Positions 50,516 to 59,237 are shown, counted from the first letter of the stretch. The stretch is 64,000 nucleotides of DNA from an uncultured Collinsella sp. (GCA_900541685.1 UQKM01000010.1:12543-76542); one strand, 5' to 3'. The notes: generated from the sequence alone by a model not told the origin. Numbers and translations are program-made.

Positions 50516-51730
50516 TTACTGGTAGCGTAGGCACTCCACCGGGTCGAGCTTTGCCGCGCGCCGAGCGGGGTAGAAGCCAAAGATTACGCCGATGCCGACG
50601 GAGACGGCGAAGGCCAGCAGCACCGTGGCGATTGAAAAACTCGGTGTGATTTGCCCGCTGGCACCGAGCTCGCCAAGAATCCCGGATCCGGAGGCAAACA
50701 TCGCGAGGCCCCAGGCCAGCAGATAGCCTATCAGGACACCCAGCAGGCCACCGGTGACGCACAGCGCCGAGGACTCGGCCAAAAACTGCGCGGTGATATC
50801 GCGACGACTGGCGCCCAGAGCGCGACGGATGCCGATCTCGCGGATGCGCTCAGTCACGTTGGTGAGCATCATGTTCATAATGCCGATACCGCCGACAAGC
50901 AGCGAGATACTGGCGACAGCACCCATGATGAGCGAGAAGGCGCCCATAAAGGAATTGAGGGAGTCGATAGCGCTTTTCATGGAGGTCGCCGATACACTGT
51001 CGTACTCATCATCCTCCGCGATACCCTTCATCGCGCGCACCTTGGACTCGATGGTCTTGCAGAGCTCATCCATGTCCGTGCCCTCGGCGGCAAGTGCCGT
51101 CACGCTGGGGAATGAAGGATTCTCGTCGCCAAATAGGCCGGAGATGGTTTCGCGTGGCATATACAAAGTGAGCGAGCCCATGGAGTCGCTGCCGCCATCA
51201 ATCACGCCTACAATCTGCACCTCGCCGTTGGACACTTTGATGGTTTTTCCCAGCGCATCCTGTTCGTTGCCGTAAAGCTGATCGGCGCCGCCGCGGCTGA
51301 TGAGCGCCACGCTCGAGCCTGCCTTTGACTCGACATCGGTGTAGGTGCGCCCCGCAACGAGTTTACTGGCACCCACGGCGTCGAGCATGTCGCTATCGAC
51401 ACCCTGTGCCATGACGGTATAGCTTTTATCGCCGGTCTTGTACTCGGTATACGCGCTGTCGACAATGCCGATCTGTTCTATCTGCGGCACCAGTTTTTTA
51501 AGCTTCTGGACGTCAGAATCAGAGAGTTCTTGGGACGAATAGATCTGAACCATGCGAGCTGCGTTGAGGCCCAGGCTGTTGACCAAGCTGTTTTGGATGC
51601 CGCCGATGAGCGAAGTCATGGCAATGACCGAGGCGATGCCGATGACAATGCCCAGGATGGTGAGCAGGCTGCGCCCCTTGTTGGCCTCGAGCGAGTGAAG
51701 GGCTTCCTGGATAAGATCGCGGGCGCTCAT
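50516..51730 (-). CDS. MacB-type FtsX-like ABC transporter permease
   Basis: Permease of a MacAB-like export or mechanotransmission complex (404 residues). The layout is one N-terminal membrane helix (LTILGIVIGIASVIAMTSL), a large extracytoplasmic domain (about 45-275) and three C-terminal helices (FSLIMGAVASISLLVGGIGI, then LLGVLIGYLLAWGLAMF and VLLAFAVSVGIGVIFGFYPA). IREIGIRRALGASRRDI is the cytoplasmic coupling motif. It overlaps the ATPase gene by 4 bases. Substrates of such systems include peptides and antibiotics; none can be inferred here. Confidence 0.92.
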   Translation of the reverse strand: MSARDLIQEALHSLEANKGRSLLTILGIVIGIASVIAMTSLIGGIQNSLVNSLGLNAARMVQIYSSQELSDSDVQKLKKLVPQIEQIGIVDSAYTEYKTGDKSYTVMAQGVDSDMLDAVGASKLVAGRTYTDVESKAGSSVALISRGGADQLYGNEQDALGKTIKVSNGEVQIVGVIDGGSDSMGSLTLYMPRETISGLFGDENPSFPSVTALAAEGTDMDELCKTIESKVRAMKGIAEDDEYDSVSATSMKSAIDSLNSFMGAFSLIMGAVASISLLVGGIGIMNMMLTNVTERIREIGIRRALGASRRDITAQFLAESSALCVTGGLLGVLIGYLLAWGLAMFASGSGILGELGASGQITPSFSIATVLLAFAVSVGIGVIFGFYPARRAAKLDPVECLRYQ

Positions 51731-52500
51731 GCCATCACTCCTTTAGGCGGGTTGGCGGAGGCGGAAATCATGGGCAGGTTATCTACGGCGCTGCGTAGGG
51801 TCCGCGGTGCATGCGGAATATACGCGCCGTCGTGAATGTGACCGTCGCGGATGGTCACGGCACGGTCGGCCTCGGCGGCGATGCTGGGGTCGTGTGTGAT
51901 AAGCACGATGGTTTTGCCGCGCTCCTGGAGCTTGTGGAAGGTTTCCATGACGAGCGCTCCCGTGGCAGAGTCCAGGTTGCCCGTCGGCTCGTCGGCCAAA
52001 ATGATGGGTGGATCGTTGACAAGGGCGCGCGCGATGGCGACGCGCTGCATCTGGCCGCCCGAGAGCTCGGATATGCGGTGGTCCCAGTGGTCGACGGGCA
52101 GCGTGACGGCCTGCAGTGCGTGCACGGCGCGCATCTCGCGCTGGCTGCGCGGCACATTGGTGTAGGACAGCGGCAGCATGACGTTTTCGATCACCGTCAG
52201 GCGCGGCAGCAGATTAAAGCTCTGAAAGACAAAGCCGATGCTCAGCGCTCGCACCTCGGTGAGCTCGTCATCGTCGAGCTCGGCGACGTTGAGCCCTTGC
52301 AGGAAGTATTCGCCCGCCGTCGGTTTGTCCAGGCAGCCCAGGATGTTCATGAGCGTCGACTTGCCCGAGCCCGAGGGGCCGGTGATGGCAACGAACTCAC
52401 CGGGATCTACTGCCAGGCTCACGTTATGCAGGATGTGGGCGCAACCGGCCTCGCTCTCAAAGATGCGGTGCACGTTGCGGATGTCGATGACGGGACGCAT
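51727..52500 (-). CDS. MacB/LolD-type ABC transporter ATP-binding protein
   Basis: Stand-alone ATPase (257 residues) of the export system. Walker A is GPSGSGKSTLMNILGCLD, the Q-loop FVFQSFNLLPRLTVIENV, the signature LSGGQMQRVAIARAL and Walker B ILADEPTGNLDS. A C-terminal extension of about 35 residues past the family end is unassigned. It starts within the macA-like stop (TAATG) and overlaps the permease gene, so the three genes form one operon read macA-ATPase-permease. Confidence 0.95.
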   Translation of the reverse strand: MRPVIDIRNVHRIFESEAGCAHILHNVSLAVDPGEFVAITGPSGSGKSTLMNILGCLDKPTAGEYFLQGLNVAELDDDELTEVRALSIGFVFQSFNLLPRLTVIENVMLPLSYTNVPRSQREMRAVHALQAVTLPVDHWDHRISELSGGQMQRVAIARALVNDPPIILADEPTGNLDSATGALVMETFHKLQERGKTIVLITHDPSIAAEADRAVTIRDGHIHDGAYIPHAPRTLRSAVDNLPMISASANPPKGVMA

Positions 52501-53921
52501 TACTTGCCCTCGTCGGCAGGCATGTTGTCGCCGCCGTCTGCCGTCATGCCTGTGCCGGTATCCGTCACGATGGTGTCGCCGTCGCGTAGCTTGGTAACCG
52601 GGACGTCTGGATTGATCTCGTTGCCCTGGTCGTCGCGCTTGACCTGCGTCTTACCGACTACAGCCTCGTTGTCGTTTTGCGTTACGACGGTCACCTTCAC
52701 GCGGCGCGTCTTTTTACCCTCCGAATCGGTGGCCAAATTGACGTAATAGTGCTCGCCATCTTCGGTCATCAGCGCCATGGTCGGCACCATCACCACGTCG
52801 TCGAGCTGCTCGGTCACCACCGATACCTCGGCCGTCATGCCCGGCTTCAGGCGCGCGTCGGGCGCCTCGATGAGGATGTCGACGTTAAAGGTTACGTTGC
52901 CGCCGCCACCGTTGGCGGCGTCGGAGTTTGCCACCGAAGCGATGGCCGTAACGGTTCCCTGGCTCACGATATCGGGAAACGCGGGATACGTGACGTTGGC
53001 GCTCTGCCCAACGGCGATCTTGGCGATGTCCTTTTCGCCCACTTGCACGGTCACCTTCATCTTGGACAGGTCGGCGATCTGCATGCACTGCTTGCCGCCG
53101 CTCGTATCGCTTTCGCCCATGATCATGCCGCCTGTTACCGTGGCGCCCACCTTGGCGTTGAGCGCCACGATGCTGCCCGAGCTCGGGGCCGTGACCGTAC
53201 GGCTGGCGGCCTTGGCGTTCGCCTGATCGAGGTTTGCCTGGGCCGATGTGAGGCTGCGCTGCGCGGCCGATACGGCGTTCGTGTCCGCTGATGCGGCGGG
53301 GGTGCCAGCCGCTGCGGAACCTCCGCCGACGTCCGTCGTTGGGTTGGCCTGCGCGGCAGCTGCGGCTTTCTGCGCGTTGGCGAGGTCTTCTTGAGCGGCT
53401 GCAACTGCACGCTGCGCCTCGGCAACGTTGCGATCGAGCTCGTCGTTTTTAATGGTCATAAGCACGTCGCCCTCGTTGACGGATTGGCCTGCCTGCACGT
53501 TGATCGAATCGACCGTGCCGTCGACAGAAGGGGAGACCACTGAGGACGAAATGGGTTTGAGCTGGCCTTTTGCCTCGACCGTTGTGCTAAACGTGCCCTC
53601 GGTCACCATGTCGGTCGCAGGCCCGCTATCGCCCTGTGGCTGCGCATTGATAACCAGGGTTGCAACAATAGCAATGAGCGCGATGACACCCACGATGCCG
53701 GCGGCAATGCCGCGTCGAATCAGCTTTTTGCGTCGACGTTCGGCACGTTTTGCCTTGAGCTTGGCATATGCCTCTTCATCGGAAATCTCGGCCGTATCGT
53801 TCGTGAGTCCGCTCTCCTTGTCGGCATGTACGTCTGTGATCAGAGGAAGCGTTTCGGTGGCACCTTCGGGCGTGTGCTCGGTATCATCCGGGCCCGGGGT
53901 GATGTTGGGGACATTCGGCAT
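52500..53921 (-). CDS. MacA/HlyD-family periplasmic adaptor protein
   Basis: Membrane-fusion subunit (473 residues) of the MacAB-like system. The cytoplasmic N-terminus (about 1-80) is acidic then strongly basic (KAKRAERRRKKLIRRG), followed by a membrane anchor (GIAAGIVGVIALIAIVATLV), the barrel-sandwich segment (TVDSINVQAGQSVNEGDVLM), an Ala/Gln-rich coiled-coil hairpin (about 155-245) and the beta-barrel (DARLKPGMTAEVSVVTEQLD). ATG 53921 follows AAAGGAG by 6 bases. In a Gram-positive-type envelope it would act at the outer membrane face without a TolC partner. Confidence 0.9.
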   Translation of the reverse strand: MPNVPNITPGPDDTEHTPEGATETLPLITDVHADKESGLTNDTAEISDEEAYAKLKAKRAERRRKKLIRRGIAAGIVGVIALIAIVATLVINAQPQGDSGPATDMVTEGTFSTTVEAKGQLKPISSSVVSPSVDGTVDSINVQAGQSVNEGDVLMTIKNDELDRNVAEAQRAVAAAQEDLANAQKAAAAAQANPTTDVGGGSAAAGTPAASADTNAVSAAQRSLTSAQANLDQANAKAASRTVTAPSSGSIVALNAKVGATVTGGMIMGESDTSGGKQCMQIADLSKMKVTVQVGEKDIAKIAVGQSANVTYPAFPDIVSQGTVTAIASVANSDAANGGGGNVTFNVDILIEAPDARLKPGMTAEVSVVTEQLDDVVMVPTMALMTEDGEHYYVNLATDSEGKKTRRVKVTVVTQNDNEAVVGKTQVKRDDQGNEINPDVPVTKLRDGDTIVTDTGTGMTADGGDNMPADEGK

Positions 53922-54053
53922 AGCGTCTCCTTTATAGAAAGAACCTTGATAAGTATATGCGCCCGCCGGTTGGGGCAGGCGCACAGGACGGTATCTTTCG
54001 GAATTGTTAGATTGGTCGCAGCAGTTCCACGTTGTATGAATGTGCGCGTTGCA

Positions 54054-55778
54054 CTACGAGTGGACAACCACGCACAGGCCGACTTTGATGCGCTCGTGGA
54101 GCGACTTGGCATCGGCCAGACGCAGGTTGATACAACCGTGGCTACCGCACCACTTGTACGATTCGGCGTTATCGAAACTCGAATCGTTTTGCCAGGTGGC
54201 GTCGTGGAATCCGACCATATTGCCCTCGAACGGCATCCAGTAGCTTACCGGGCTCTCGTATTTGGGCTTGCCGGTCTCGGGGTCCTTGGCACCGATGAGT
54301 TTGCTGGCGCCATCGTTGCTGTTGATCTGCCATACGCCCTCGGGGGTGGCGTCTTCGCCCGGTTTGCCAGAAATAAAGTTGGCCTCCCACACGATGTTGC
54401 CGCTCTCGTCGTAGTAGCGCGCATGCTGCTCGGACAGGTCGACGTCGATATAGGCCTTCCAGTCGGGCTCGCCCTTGGCGGTAAAGGTGTCGGCCTTCTG
54501 GGAGTACTTGATCTCGATTTCGCCGGTCTGTTTGTTGTTAATGGCGTCCTCGACCTGCTTGGCGAGCGAGCTGCTGTCGATGCACCAACCAAAGTCGCCG
54601 CCTTCGACGGCGCACTGCTTGCCATCGGCGCGCGTCCACCAGCGAGTGGAGCCCACGGTATTGAAGCCGTTGGCGAGCTCGGCTGCCCAGCTGCTGATCT
54701 GCGACGTATCGAGCGTGGGGTTGGCCGGATCGGCAAAGCTGATCCACTGCAACACGGAGCTGCCATCAACCTTGCCGGCATCCTCGCCGTTGAGCTTGAG
54801 GGTCACGTTGACGCCCAGGAAGTTGTTGGCGGCATCGCATGCGGTCTGAATCTGATCATCAGTCAGCGTTCCATTGAGCGGTTCATAGGCATCGTTGCCG
54901 AGCTTGGAAAGGTCTACGGTCTCGGACAGCGAGGCAAGCTCGAGTTCGGCATACTTAATGACATGCTCGCGGTCGAGTTTTTCGTTGGAGCGCGCCTTCT
55001 CGACGGTAAACTTGCCGGCCTGCTCGTCATAGGAGCTATTGGCCTCGAACGTGCCCGAACGCCCCTCGTTAAACTCGTCGATGGCGGCGCCCAGATCCTT
55101 CTCAAACTTCTTTTGGTCAAAAGTGTCGGAGAGCATGGACAGGTCGACGTCTTGATCAAGATCGACTTCGTTGGAGGTAGCGGTTGTTTTGGTCTTTCCG
55201 CTTAAGGATTCCACAAGGCGGACCGGCCATACAAAGGCTTCGTTGTGGCTGATGATCTCTTTTGCGGCAGCTTCGCCGTCGACGATGGGCTCATCGGACT
55301 CGGGCTGATACGTCCAGCTAAAGTCATCGCCTGTCACGGTGAGCTTATAGTGCTTCCATGCCGAGTTGACCTTGGTGGCGGCAGACGAAGCGTTGGAGAA
55401 CGAGACGTCGACGCCGGCGATGGTGGTGTTGGGGTAGGCTAGCTGGGAAAACGCTACGACGCCTACGATATAGACAATGACGATAAGACCCAGGACGACA
55501 AAGAGCGTCGTCTTTTTGCCCGACTTATTGTTCTCGGCGGGTTTGCGCGCGGGGTCGCGATCGCCTCGACCGTGCACGTGGGGCTGCTTGGGCGCATTGC
55601 CGTTTGCCTGGCGCTGCTGACGTGGCTGACGCTGCTGGTTCGGGCGTTGGGAAGCGTTTGCCGCACCACGTTGCTGACCGTGACTCGGCGCGATAGGACG
55701 CGGCGACTGAACGCCACCGGTGTGCCTGCTCGGCTGCTGCGGATCGGGAATCAGTTGAGTTCGATCGTTTTGCGACAT
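54054..55778 (-). CDS. L,D-transpeptidase with peptidoglycan-binding-like repeats
   Basis: Cell-wall cross-linking enzyme of the YkuD family (574 residues). A long Gln/Pro/Arg/Asn-rich cytoplasmic tail (1-90) is followed by one membrane helix (about 91-112, TLFVVLGLIVIVYIVGVVAF), a beta-rich region of PG_binding_4 type (about 125-350) and the YkuD domain (about 440-574) with HDATW and the catalytic Cys in SHGCINLRLADAKSLHE. ATG 55778 suits the ribosome site GAAGGA; ATG 55787 lies too close to it. It probably makes 3-3 cross-links or attaches proteins to peptidoglycan. The tail composition resembles that of MltG at 5569. Confidence 0.92.
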   Translation of the reverse strand: MSQNDRTQLIPDPQQPSRHTGGVQSPRPIAPSHGQQRGAANASQRPNQQRQPRQQRQANGNAPKQPHVHGRGDRDPARKPAENNKSGKKTTLFVVLGLIVIVYIVGVVAFSQLAYPNTTIAGVDVSFSNASSAATKVNSAWKHYKLTVTGDDFSWTYQPESDEPIVDGEAAAKEIISHNEAFVWPVRLVESLSGKTKTTATSNEVDLDQDVDLSMLSDTFDQKKFEKDLGAAIDEFNEGRSGTFEANSSYDEQAGKFTVEKARSNEKLDREHVIKYAELELASLSETVDLSKLGNDAYEPLNGTLTDDQIQTACDAANNFLGVNVTLKLNGEDAGKVDGSSVLQWISFADPANPTLDTSQISSWAAELANGFNTVGSTRWWTRADGKQCAVEGGDFGWCIDSSSLAKQVEDAINNKQTGEIEIKYSQKADTFTAKGEPDWKAYIDVDLSEQHARYYDESGNIVWEANFISGKPGEDATPEGVWQINSNDGASKLIGAKDPETGKPKYESPVSYWMPFEGNMVGFHDATWQNDSSFDNAESYKWCGSHGCINLRLADAKSLHERIKVGLCVVVHS

Positions 55779-55889
55779 CGTATGCATATCCTTCGAATTT
55801 CGCCTTGCGGCTCATCGTGTTTTTACTGGGCTTGCATTATAGCGATTACCTAGTTGTTTGTGGTACGGAAACGGTGGCATTCAAAAGAG

Positions 55890-55907
55890 GTGGGACATTT
55901 GTCCCAC
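55890..55907. repeat. GTGGGACA palindrome downstream of sdaA
   Basis: GTGGGACATTTGTCCCAC is an 8-base perfect stem with a 2-base centre. Read on the minus strand it is followed by CTCTTTTG and lies 20 bases past the sdaA stop, so it can act as that gene's terminator. It has the same half-site as 15610-15643. Confidence 0.7.
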
Positions 55908-55927
55908 TATCGAGTCGTTCTTGGTCA

Positions 55928-57535
55928 CTACCCGCACACACCGCATTTTGCACAGGCCGAAAGTGCGGCCGGAGCCTGCGCGATGCCGCCCTTTGCCGTC
56001 TCGCGCAGCGTGGCCGGCAGGGCGTGGCCCACCGAGAGCATGACATGTGCCATCTGGTCAAACGGCACCAGGCTCTTGATGCCGGCGAGGGCGAGCTGCG
56101 CCGAGCTGAAGGCCGCGGCCACGCCGATAGCGTTGCGGTTTTGGCAGGGCACCTCCACGAGGCCTCCTACGGGATCGCATACGAGTCCCAATAGGTTACT
56201 CAGCGCGATGGAACTGGCGTCGAGCGCCTGCTCGGGCGTGCCGCCGAGCATCTGCACCAGCGCTGCGGCAGCCATGGCGGCGGCGCTTCCCACCTCGGCC
56301 TGGCATCCGCCCTCGGCGCCGGCGACGCAGGCGCTCGTGGTGAGGTTGAGGCCGATGGCGGCTGCGCAGTAGAGCGCGTCCATGACCTGCTCGTCGTCGA
56401 GCTGTAGGTGATCGGCGAGCGCTAGCACGCAGCCGGGCACAACACCCGCGGAGCCTGCCGTGGGGGCGGCGACGATCACACCCATGGTGGCGGAGCGCTC
56501 CAGGACGGCCATGGCGCGGGCCACGGCATCGGTCTGGACGGGGCCCATTAAGTTGGAGCCAAGGTCGTTGCGGCCGGTGGCATCAACAAGCTTGGCCTCG
56601 CCGCCGATAAGCCCGCCGAGCGAGCACTGAGGATTGACGATGGGGGCCGTGGTCTCCTCGCGCATGACGTCGAGCACGCGGCGCATGGCGGCAACGGCGT
56701 GGGCCTCGCCGGTCAGACGCGCCTCGCGCACGGCCATGACGGCGCCGATGCTGAGCCCCAGTTCCTCGCACGCATCGAGCAGCTGCTCGCCGTCGTCGAA
56801 GATTTCCTTTGCTGAGACGCCGGGGGAGAGCGACGAGGCAGAACCGGGGAGCTCGATAAAGGTCGCGTAATCGACATTGTCGAGCTTGCGCAGCATAGGG
56901 ACGACGGTGTCGTCGGGCGCGCCGTCGGTCTCAAAGACGGAGTAGGCCTGGCCGCCCACCTCGGTGCGGTAGGTGCGGCAGAAGGCGATGTTCACGTGTG
57001 CGTAGGCGAGCAGGTTGGTGAGCGCGGCGAGCACGCCGGGGACGTCCTGGTGTGCCACAAACAGCGTGGAATACATGCCCGAGATATCGACGCCGACGCC
57101 GTTAATGCGGCTGATGCGCATCTTGCCGCCGCCCAGGCTCTCGCCGCGGACCTGTGCCGTAGCGCCCGTGTCGTCGACCATGTCGATGTCGACGGTATTG
57201 GGATGGATGGAGGCGTCGTCGCCCTTGATGTCAAAGTGATATTCGAGGCCCTGCTTGCGCGCGAGGTCGAAGGCCTGCTTGATGTTCTCGTCATCGGTGT
57301 CGAGGCCCAGGATGCCCGCGACGAGTGCACGATCGGTGCCGTGGCCGCGGTAGGTGTGGGCAAAGGAGTTCCACAGGCCAAAGGTGACTTTGGTGATGCG
57401 GCCTTCCAGCAGGCTGGCGGCAACTTGGGCGCAGCGCAGGGCGCCGGCGGTGTGCGATGAGCTGGGGCCGACCATGACGGGGCCCAAGATCTCGAATGCC
57501 GAGGTCGTAGCTAGTGTTTGCGGCTTGCCTGCCAT
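55928..57535 (-). CDS. sdaA: L-serine dehydratase (iron-sulfur, single chain)
   Basis: Converts L-serine to pyruvate and ammonia using a [4Fe-4S] cluster. The 535 residues fuse both parts. The beta domain comes first (FEILGPVMVGPSSSHTAGAL, about 11-30), with an ACT-like stretch near 155-225. The alpha domain follows from about 260 (QCSLGGLIGGEAKLVD, APTAGSAGVVPGCVLAL, TSACVAGAEGGCQAEVGSA, LVCDPVGGLVEVPCQNRN), carrying the cluster cysteines. ATG 57535 with AAGGAG upstream is chosen. The long frame to 57721 is only the nested hairpin read as protein. That hairpin fills the leader. Confidence 0.95.
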   Translation of the reverse strand: MAGKPQTLATTSAFEILGPVMVGPSSSHTAGALRCAQVAASLLEGRITKVTFGLWNSFAHTYRGHGTDRALVAGILGLDTDDENIKQAFDLARKQGLEYHFDIKGDDASIHPNTVDIDMVDDTGATAQVRGESLGGGKMRISRINGVGVDISGMYSTLFVAHQDVPGVLAALTNLLAYAHVNIAFCRTYRTEVGGQAYSVFETDGAPDDTVVPMLRKLDNVDYATFIELPGSASSLSPGVSAKEIFDDGEQLLDACEELGLSIGAVMAVREARLTGEAHAVAAMRRVLDVMREETTAPIVNPQCSLGGLIGGEAKLVDATGRNDLGSNLMGPVQTDAVARAMAVLERSATMGVIVAAPTAGSAGVVPGCVLALADHLQLDDEQVMDALYCAAAIGLNLTTSACVAGAEGGCQAEVGSAAAMAAAALVQMLGGTPEQALDASSIALSNLLGLVCDPVGGLVEVPCQNRNAIGVAAAFSSAQLALAGIKSLVPFDQMAHVMLSVGHALPATLRETAKGGIAQAPAALSACAKCGVCG

Positions 57536-57559
57536 GGCTGCTCCTTTACGTGGCTCGTC

Positions 57560-57681
57560 GTCCCGAGGGGCGGGGCATAAGGTCGCCTGCTCGGACAGTC
57601 CTGACTCGCACGGAGAGCACATTAAGTGCTCTCCGGCTCGTGCGGAACTCGCGATCGACCTTATGCCCCGCCCCTCGGGAC
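57560..57681. repeat. nested hairpin element, copy 3 (sdaA leader)
   Basis: The outer arms 57560-57585 and 57656-57681 are perfectly complementary over 26 bases (GGGGCATAAGGTCG/CGACCTTATGCCCC at the inner end). The core on the plus strand reads ACAGTCCTGA, CTCGCACGGAGAGCAC, ATTAA, GTGCTCTC, then CGGCTCGTGCGGAACTCGCG. Its apical hairpin and flanks match copy 1 almost base for base, while the arms share nothing with copy 1. It ends 18 bases before the sdaA ribosome-site region. Confidence 0.88.
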
Positions 57682-57685
57682 TAAG

Positions 57686-57714
57686 GATACATGGTAGAGG
57701 CGCTCGTGCTGCAA
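57686..57714 (-). promoter_or_regulatory. possible sdaA promoter abutting the nested hairpin
   Basis: On the minus strand TTGCAG (57709-57714) and TGTATC (57686-57691) are 17 bases apart. Transcription would start near 57679, at the first base pairs of hairpin copy 3, so the mRNA would begin with the hairpin. Confidence 0.4.
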
Positions 57715-57775
57715 AATTCATGAGCTGGTGACCTATTCTGCGTCCCAGGTCGGCTCATCTTCACCACCGGTTAAT

Positions 57776-57811
57776 AAAAAAGAGGTACCGGTTGGTCCGG
57801 TACCTCTTTTG
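57776..57811. terminator. terminator between metK and the sdaA region
   Basis: AAAAGAGGTACCGG/CCGGTACCTCTTTT is an almost perfect stem around TTGGT with A/T runs on both sides, usable in both directions. It serves metK (minus strand), which ends at 57848. Confidence 0.9.
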
Positions 57812-57847
57812 GTGCGTTTCGATTTGGCTGTAGCTTTTGCCGCTAGC

Positions 57848-59128
57848 TTACAGGCCGCAGGCTGCTTTGAGTTCTTCGACTCGGTCGGTCTTTTCCCAGG
57901 TGAAGTCGGCGTCTTCGCGGCCGAAGTGACCGTAGGCTGCCGTCTTTTCGTAGATGGGGCGACGCAGGTCCAGATCGCGGATGATTGCGCCCGGGCGCAG
58001 GTCGAAGGTCTTCTCTACGGCCTCGACGATCTTGTCCTCGGCAACATGCGCGGTGCCAAAGGTGTCGACCATGATTGAGAGGGGCTTGGAAACGCCGATG
58101 GCGTAGGCAAGCTCGACTTCGCAGCGATCGGCCAGACCGGCGGCGACCACGTTCTTGGCGACCCAGCGCGCGGCATACGCGGCGGAGCGGTCAACCTTGG
58201 TGCAGTCCTTGCCGCTAAAGGCGCCGCCGCCGTGACGGCCGTAGCCGCCATAGGTGTCGACGATGATCTTGCGGCCGGTCAGGCCCGTGTCGCCCATGGG
58301 GCCGCCTACGACAAAGCGACCGGTGGGGTTCACATAGATGTCCGCGTTGTCCCACGGCATGTTCTCGGCAGCCATGACCGGGGTGATGACGTGCTCGATG
58401 AGGTCGGCCTTGATCTTGCCCATGTCCTCAATCTCTGCGGCGTGCTGCGTGGAGATGACGATGGTCGTGACCTCGACGGGCTTGCCTTCCTCGTAGCGCA
58501 CGGTGACCTGGGTCTTGCCGTCGGGACGCAGATAGGCGAGGGTGCCGTCGTGACGCACGGCGGCCAAGCGCTCGGCCAGGCGGCTTGCCAGGTAGTGCGG
58601 CATGGGCATGAGGGTCTTGGTCTCGTTGGAGGCATAACCGAACATCATGCCCTGGTCGCCGGCGCCGATCAGGTCGATCGGGTCGGTGGTAGCGCCGGTC
58701 TGGGTCTCGAAGGACTCGTCAACGCCCTGGGCGATATCGGGCGACTGCTCGTGGATGAGGCTCATAACGCCGCAGGTGTCGCAGTCAAAACCGAACTTGG
58801 CGCGGTTGTAGCCAATGCGGCGGATGACGCCGCGGGCAATTTCCTGTACGTCGACGTAGGCCTGGGTGCGAATCTCGCCGGCGACGATGACCGTGCCGGT
58901 GGTCACGAGGGTCTCGCAGGCGCAGCGGACGTTCTCCACGTTGGCGGGCACACCGTTGGGCGCAATATAGCCCTGCTCCTGCAGCTCTATTTCTTTGGCG
59001 AGGATTGCGTCGAGGACGGCGTCGCTGATCTGGTCAGCGATCTTATCGGGATGACCTTCGGTCACCGACTCCGACGTAAAAACAAAGGACCCGTGTTGGG
59101 GCGGGATGGAACGAAGTTCTTCTGACAT
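57848..59128 (-). CDS. metK: S-adenosylmethionine synthase
   Basis: Makes SAM from methionine and ATP. Its 426 residues show FTSESVTEGHPDKIADQISD, GAGDQGMMFGYASNET, NPTGRFVVGGPMGDTGLTG, the P-loop-like DTYGGYGRHGGGAFSGKDCT and KVDRSAAYAARWVAKN, the standard signatures. It supplies the methyl donor for the eight or so SAM-dependent cobalamin enzymes of the island, though the two are not linked in operon. ATG 59128 has GAAAGGA upstream. It is divergent from gltX. Confidence 0.97.
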   Translation of the reverse strand: MSEELRSIPPQHGSFVFTSESVTEGHPDKIADQISDAVLDAILAKEIELQEQGYIAPNGVPANVENVRCACETLVTTGTVIVAGEIRTQAYVDVQEIARGVIRRIGYNRAKFGFDCDTCGVMSLIHEQSPDIAQGVDESFETQTGATTDPIDLIGAGDQGMMFGYASNETKTLMPMPHYLASRLAERLAAVRHDGTLAYLRPDGKTQVTVRYEEGKPVEVTTIVISTQHAAEIEDMGKIKADLIEHVITPVMAAENMPWDNADIYVNPTGRFVVGGPMGDTGLTGRKIIVDTYGGYGRHGGGAFSGKDCTKVDRSAAYAARWVAKNVVAAGLADRCEVELAYAIGVSKPLSIMVDTFGTAHVAEDKIVEAVEKTFDLRPGAIIRDLDLRRPIYEKTAAYGHFGREDADFTWEKTDRVEELKAACGL

Positions 59129-59150
59129 GATTGTCCTTTCAAAAACGTGT

Positions 59151-59201
59151 CCCGGCGACCGTTACCATTCCGCCGGGCTCTCTATGCAAGGGCACATCAT
59201 A
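59151..59201 (-). promoter_or_regulatory. metK leader: -10 box and hairpin
   Basis: On the minus strand a TATGAT -10-like box lies at 59196-59201. The transcript would then form CCCGGCG/CGCCGGG (59171-59177 with 59151-59157), followed by ACACGTTTTTG just before the ribosome site. It could be an attenuator. It does not match a SAM riboswitch consensus that I know. Confidence 0.35.
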
Positions 59202-59237
59202 GCGCGTAAATCAAACATTCACACCCTTTCCGCACCT

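Noticed and set aside
57536..57721. N-terminal extension of sdaA by 62 residues
   Set aside because: The extension is the nested hairpin read as protein; AAGGAG and the conserved start of the family both point to ATG 57535.
59129..59237. SAM riboswitch before metK
   Set aside because: Only one simple hairpin is present; the conserved elements of the known SAM riboswitch classes are not recognisable.
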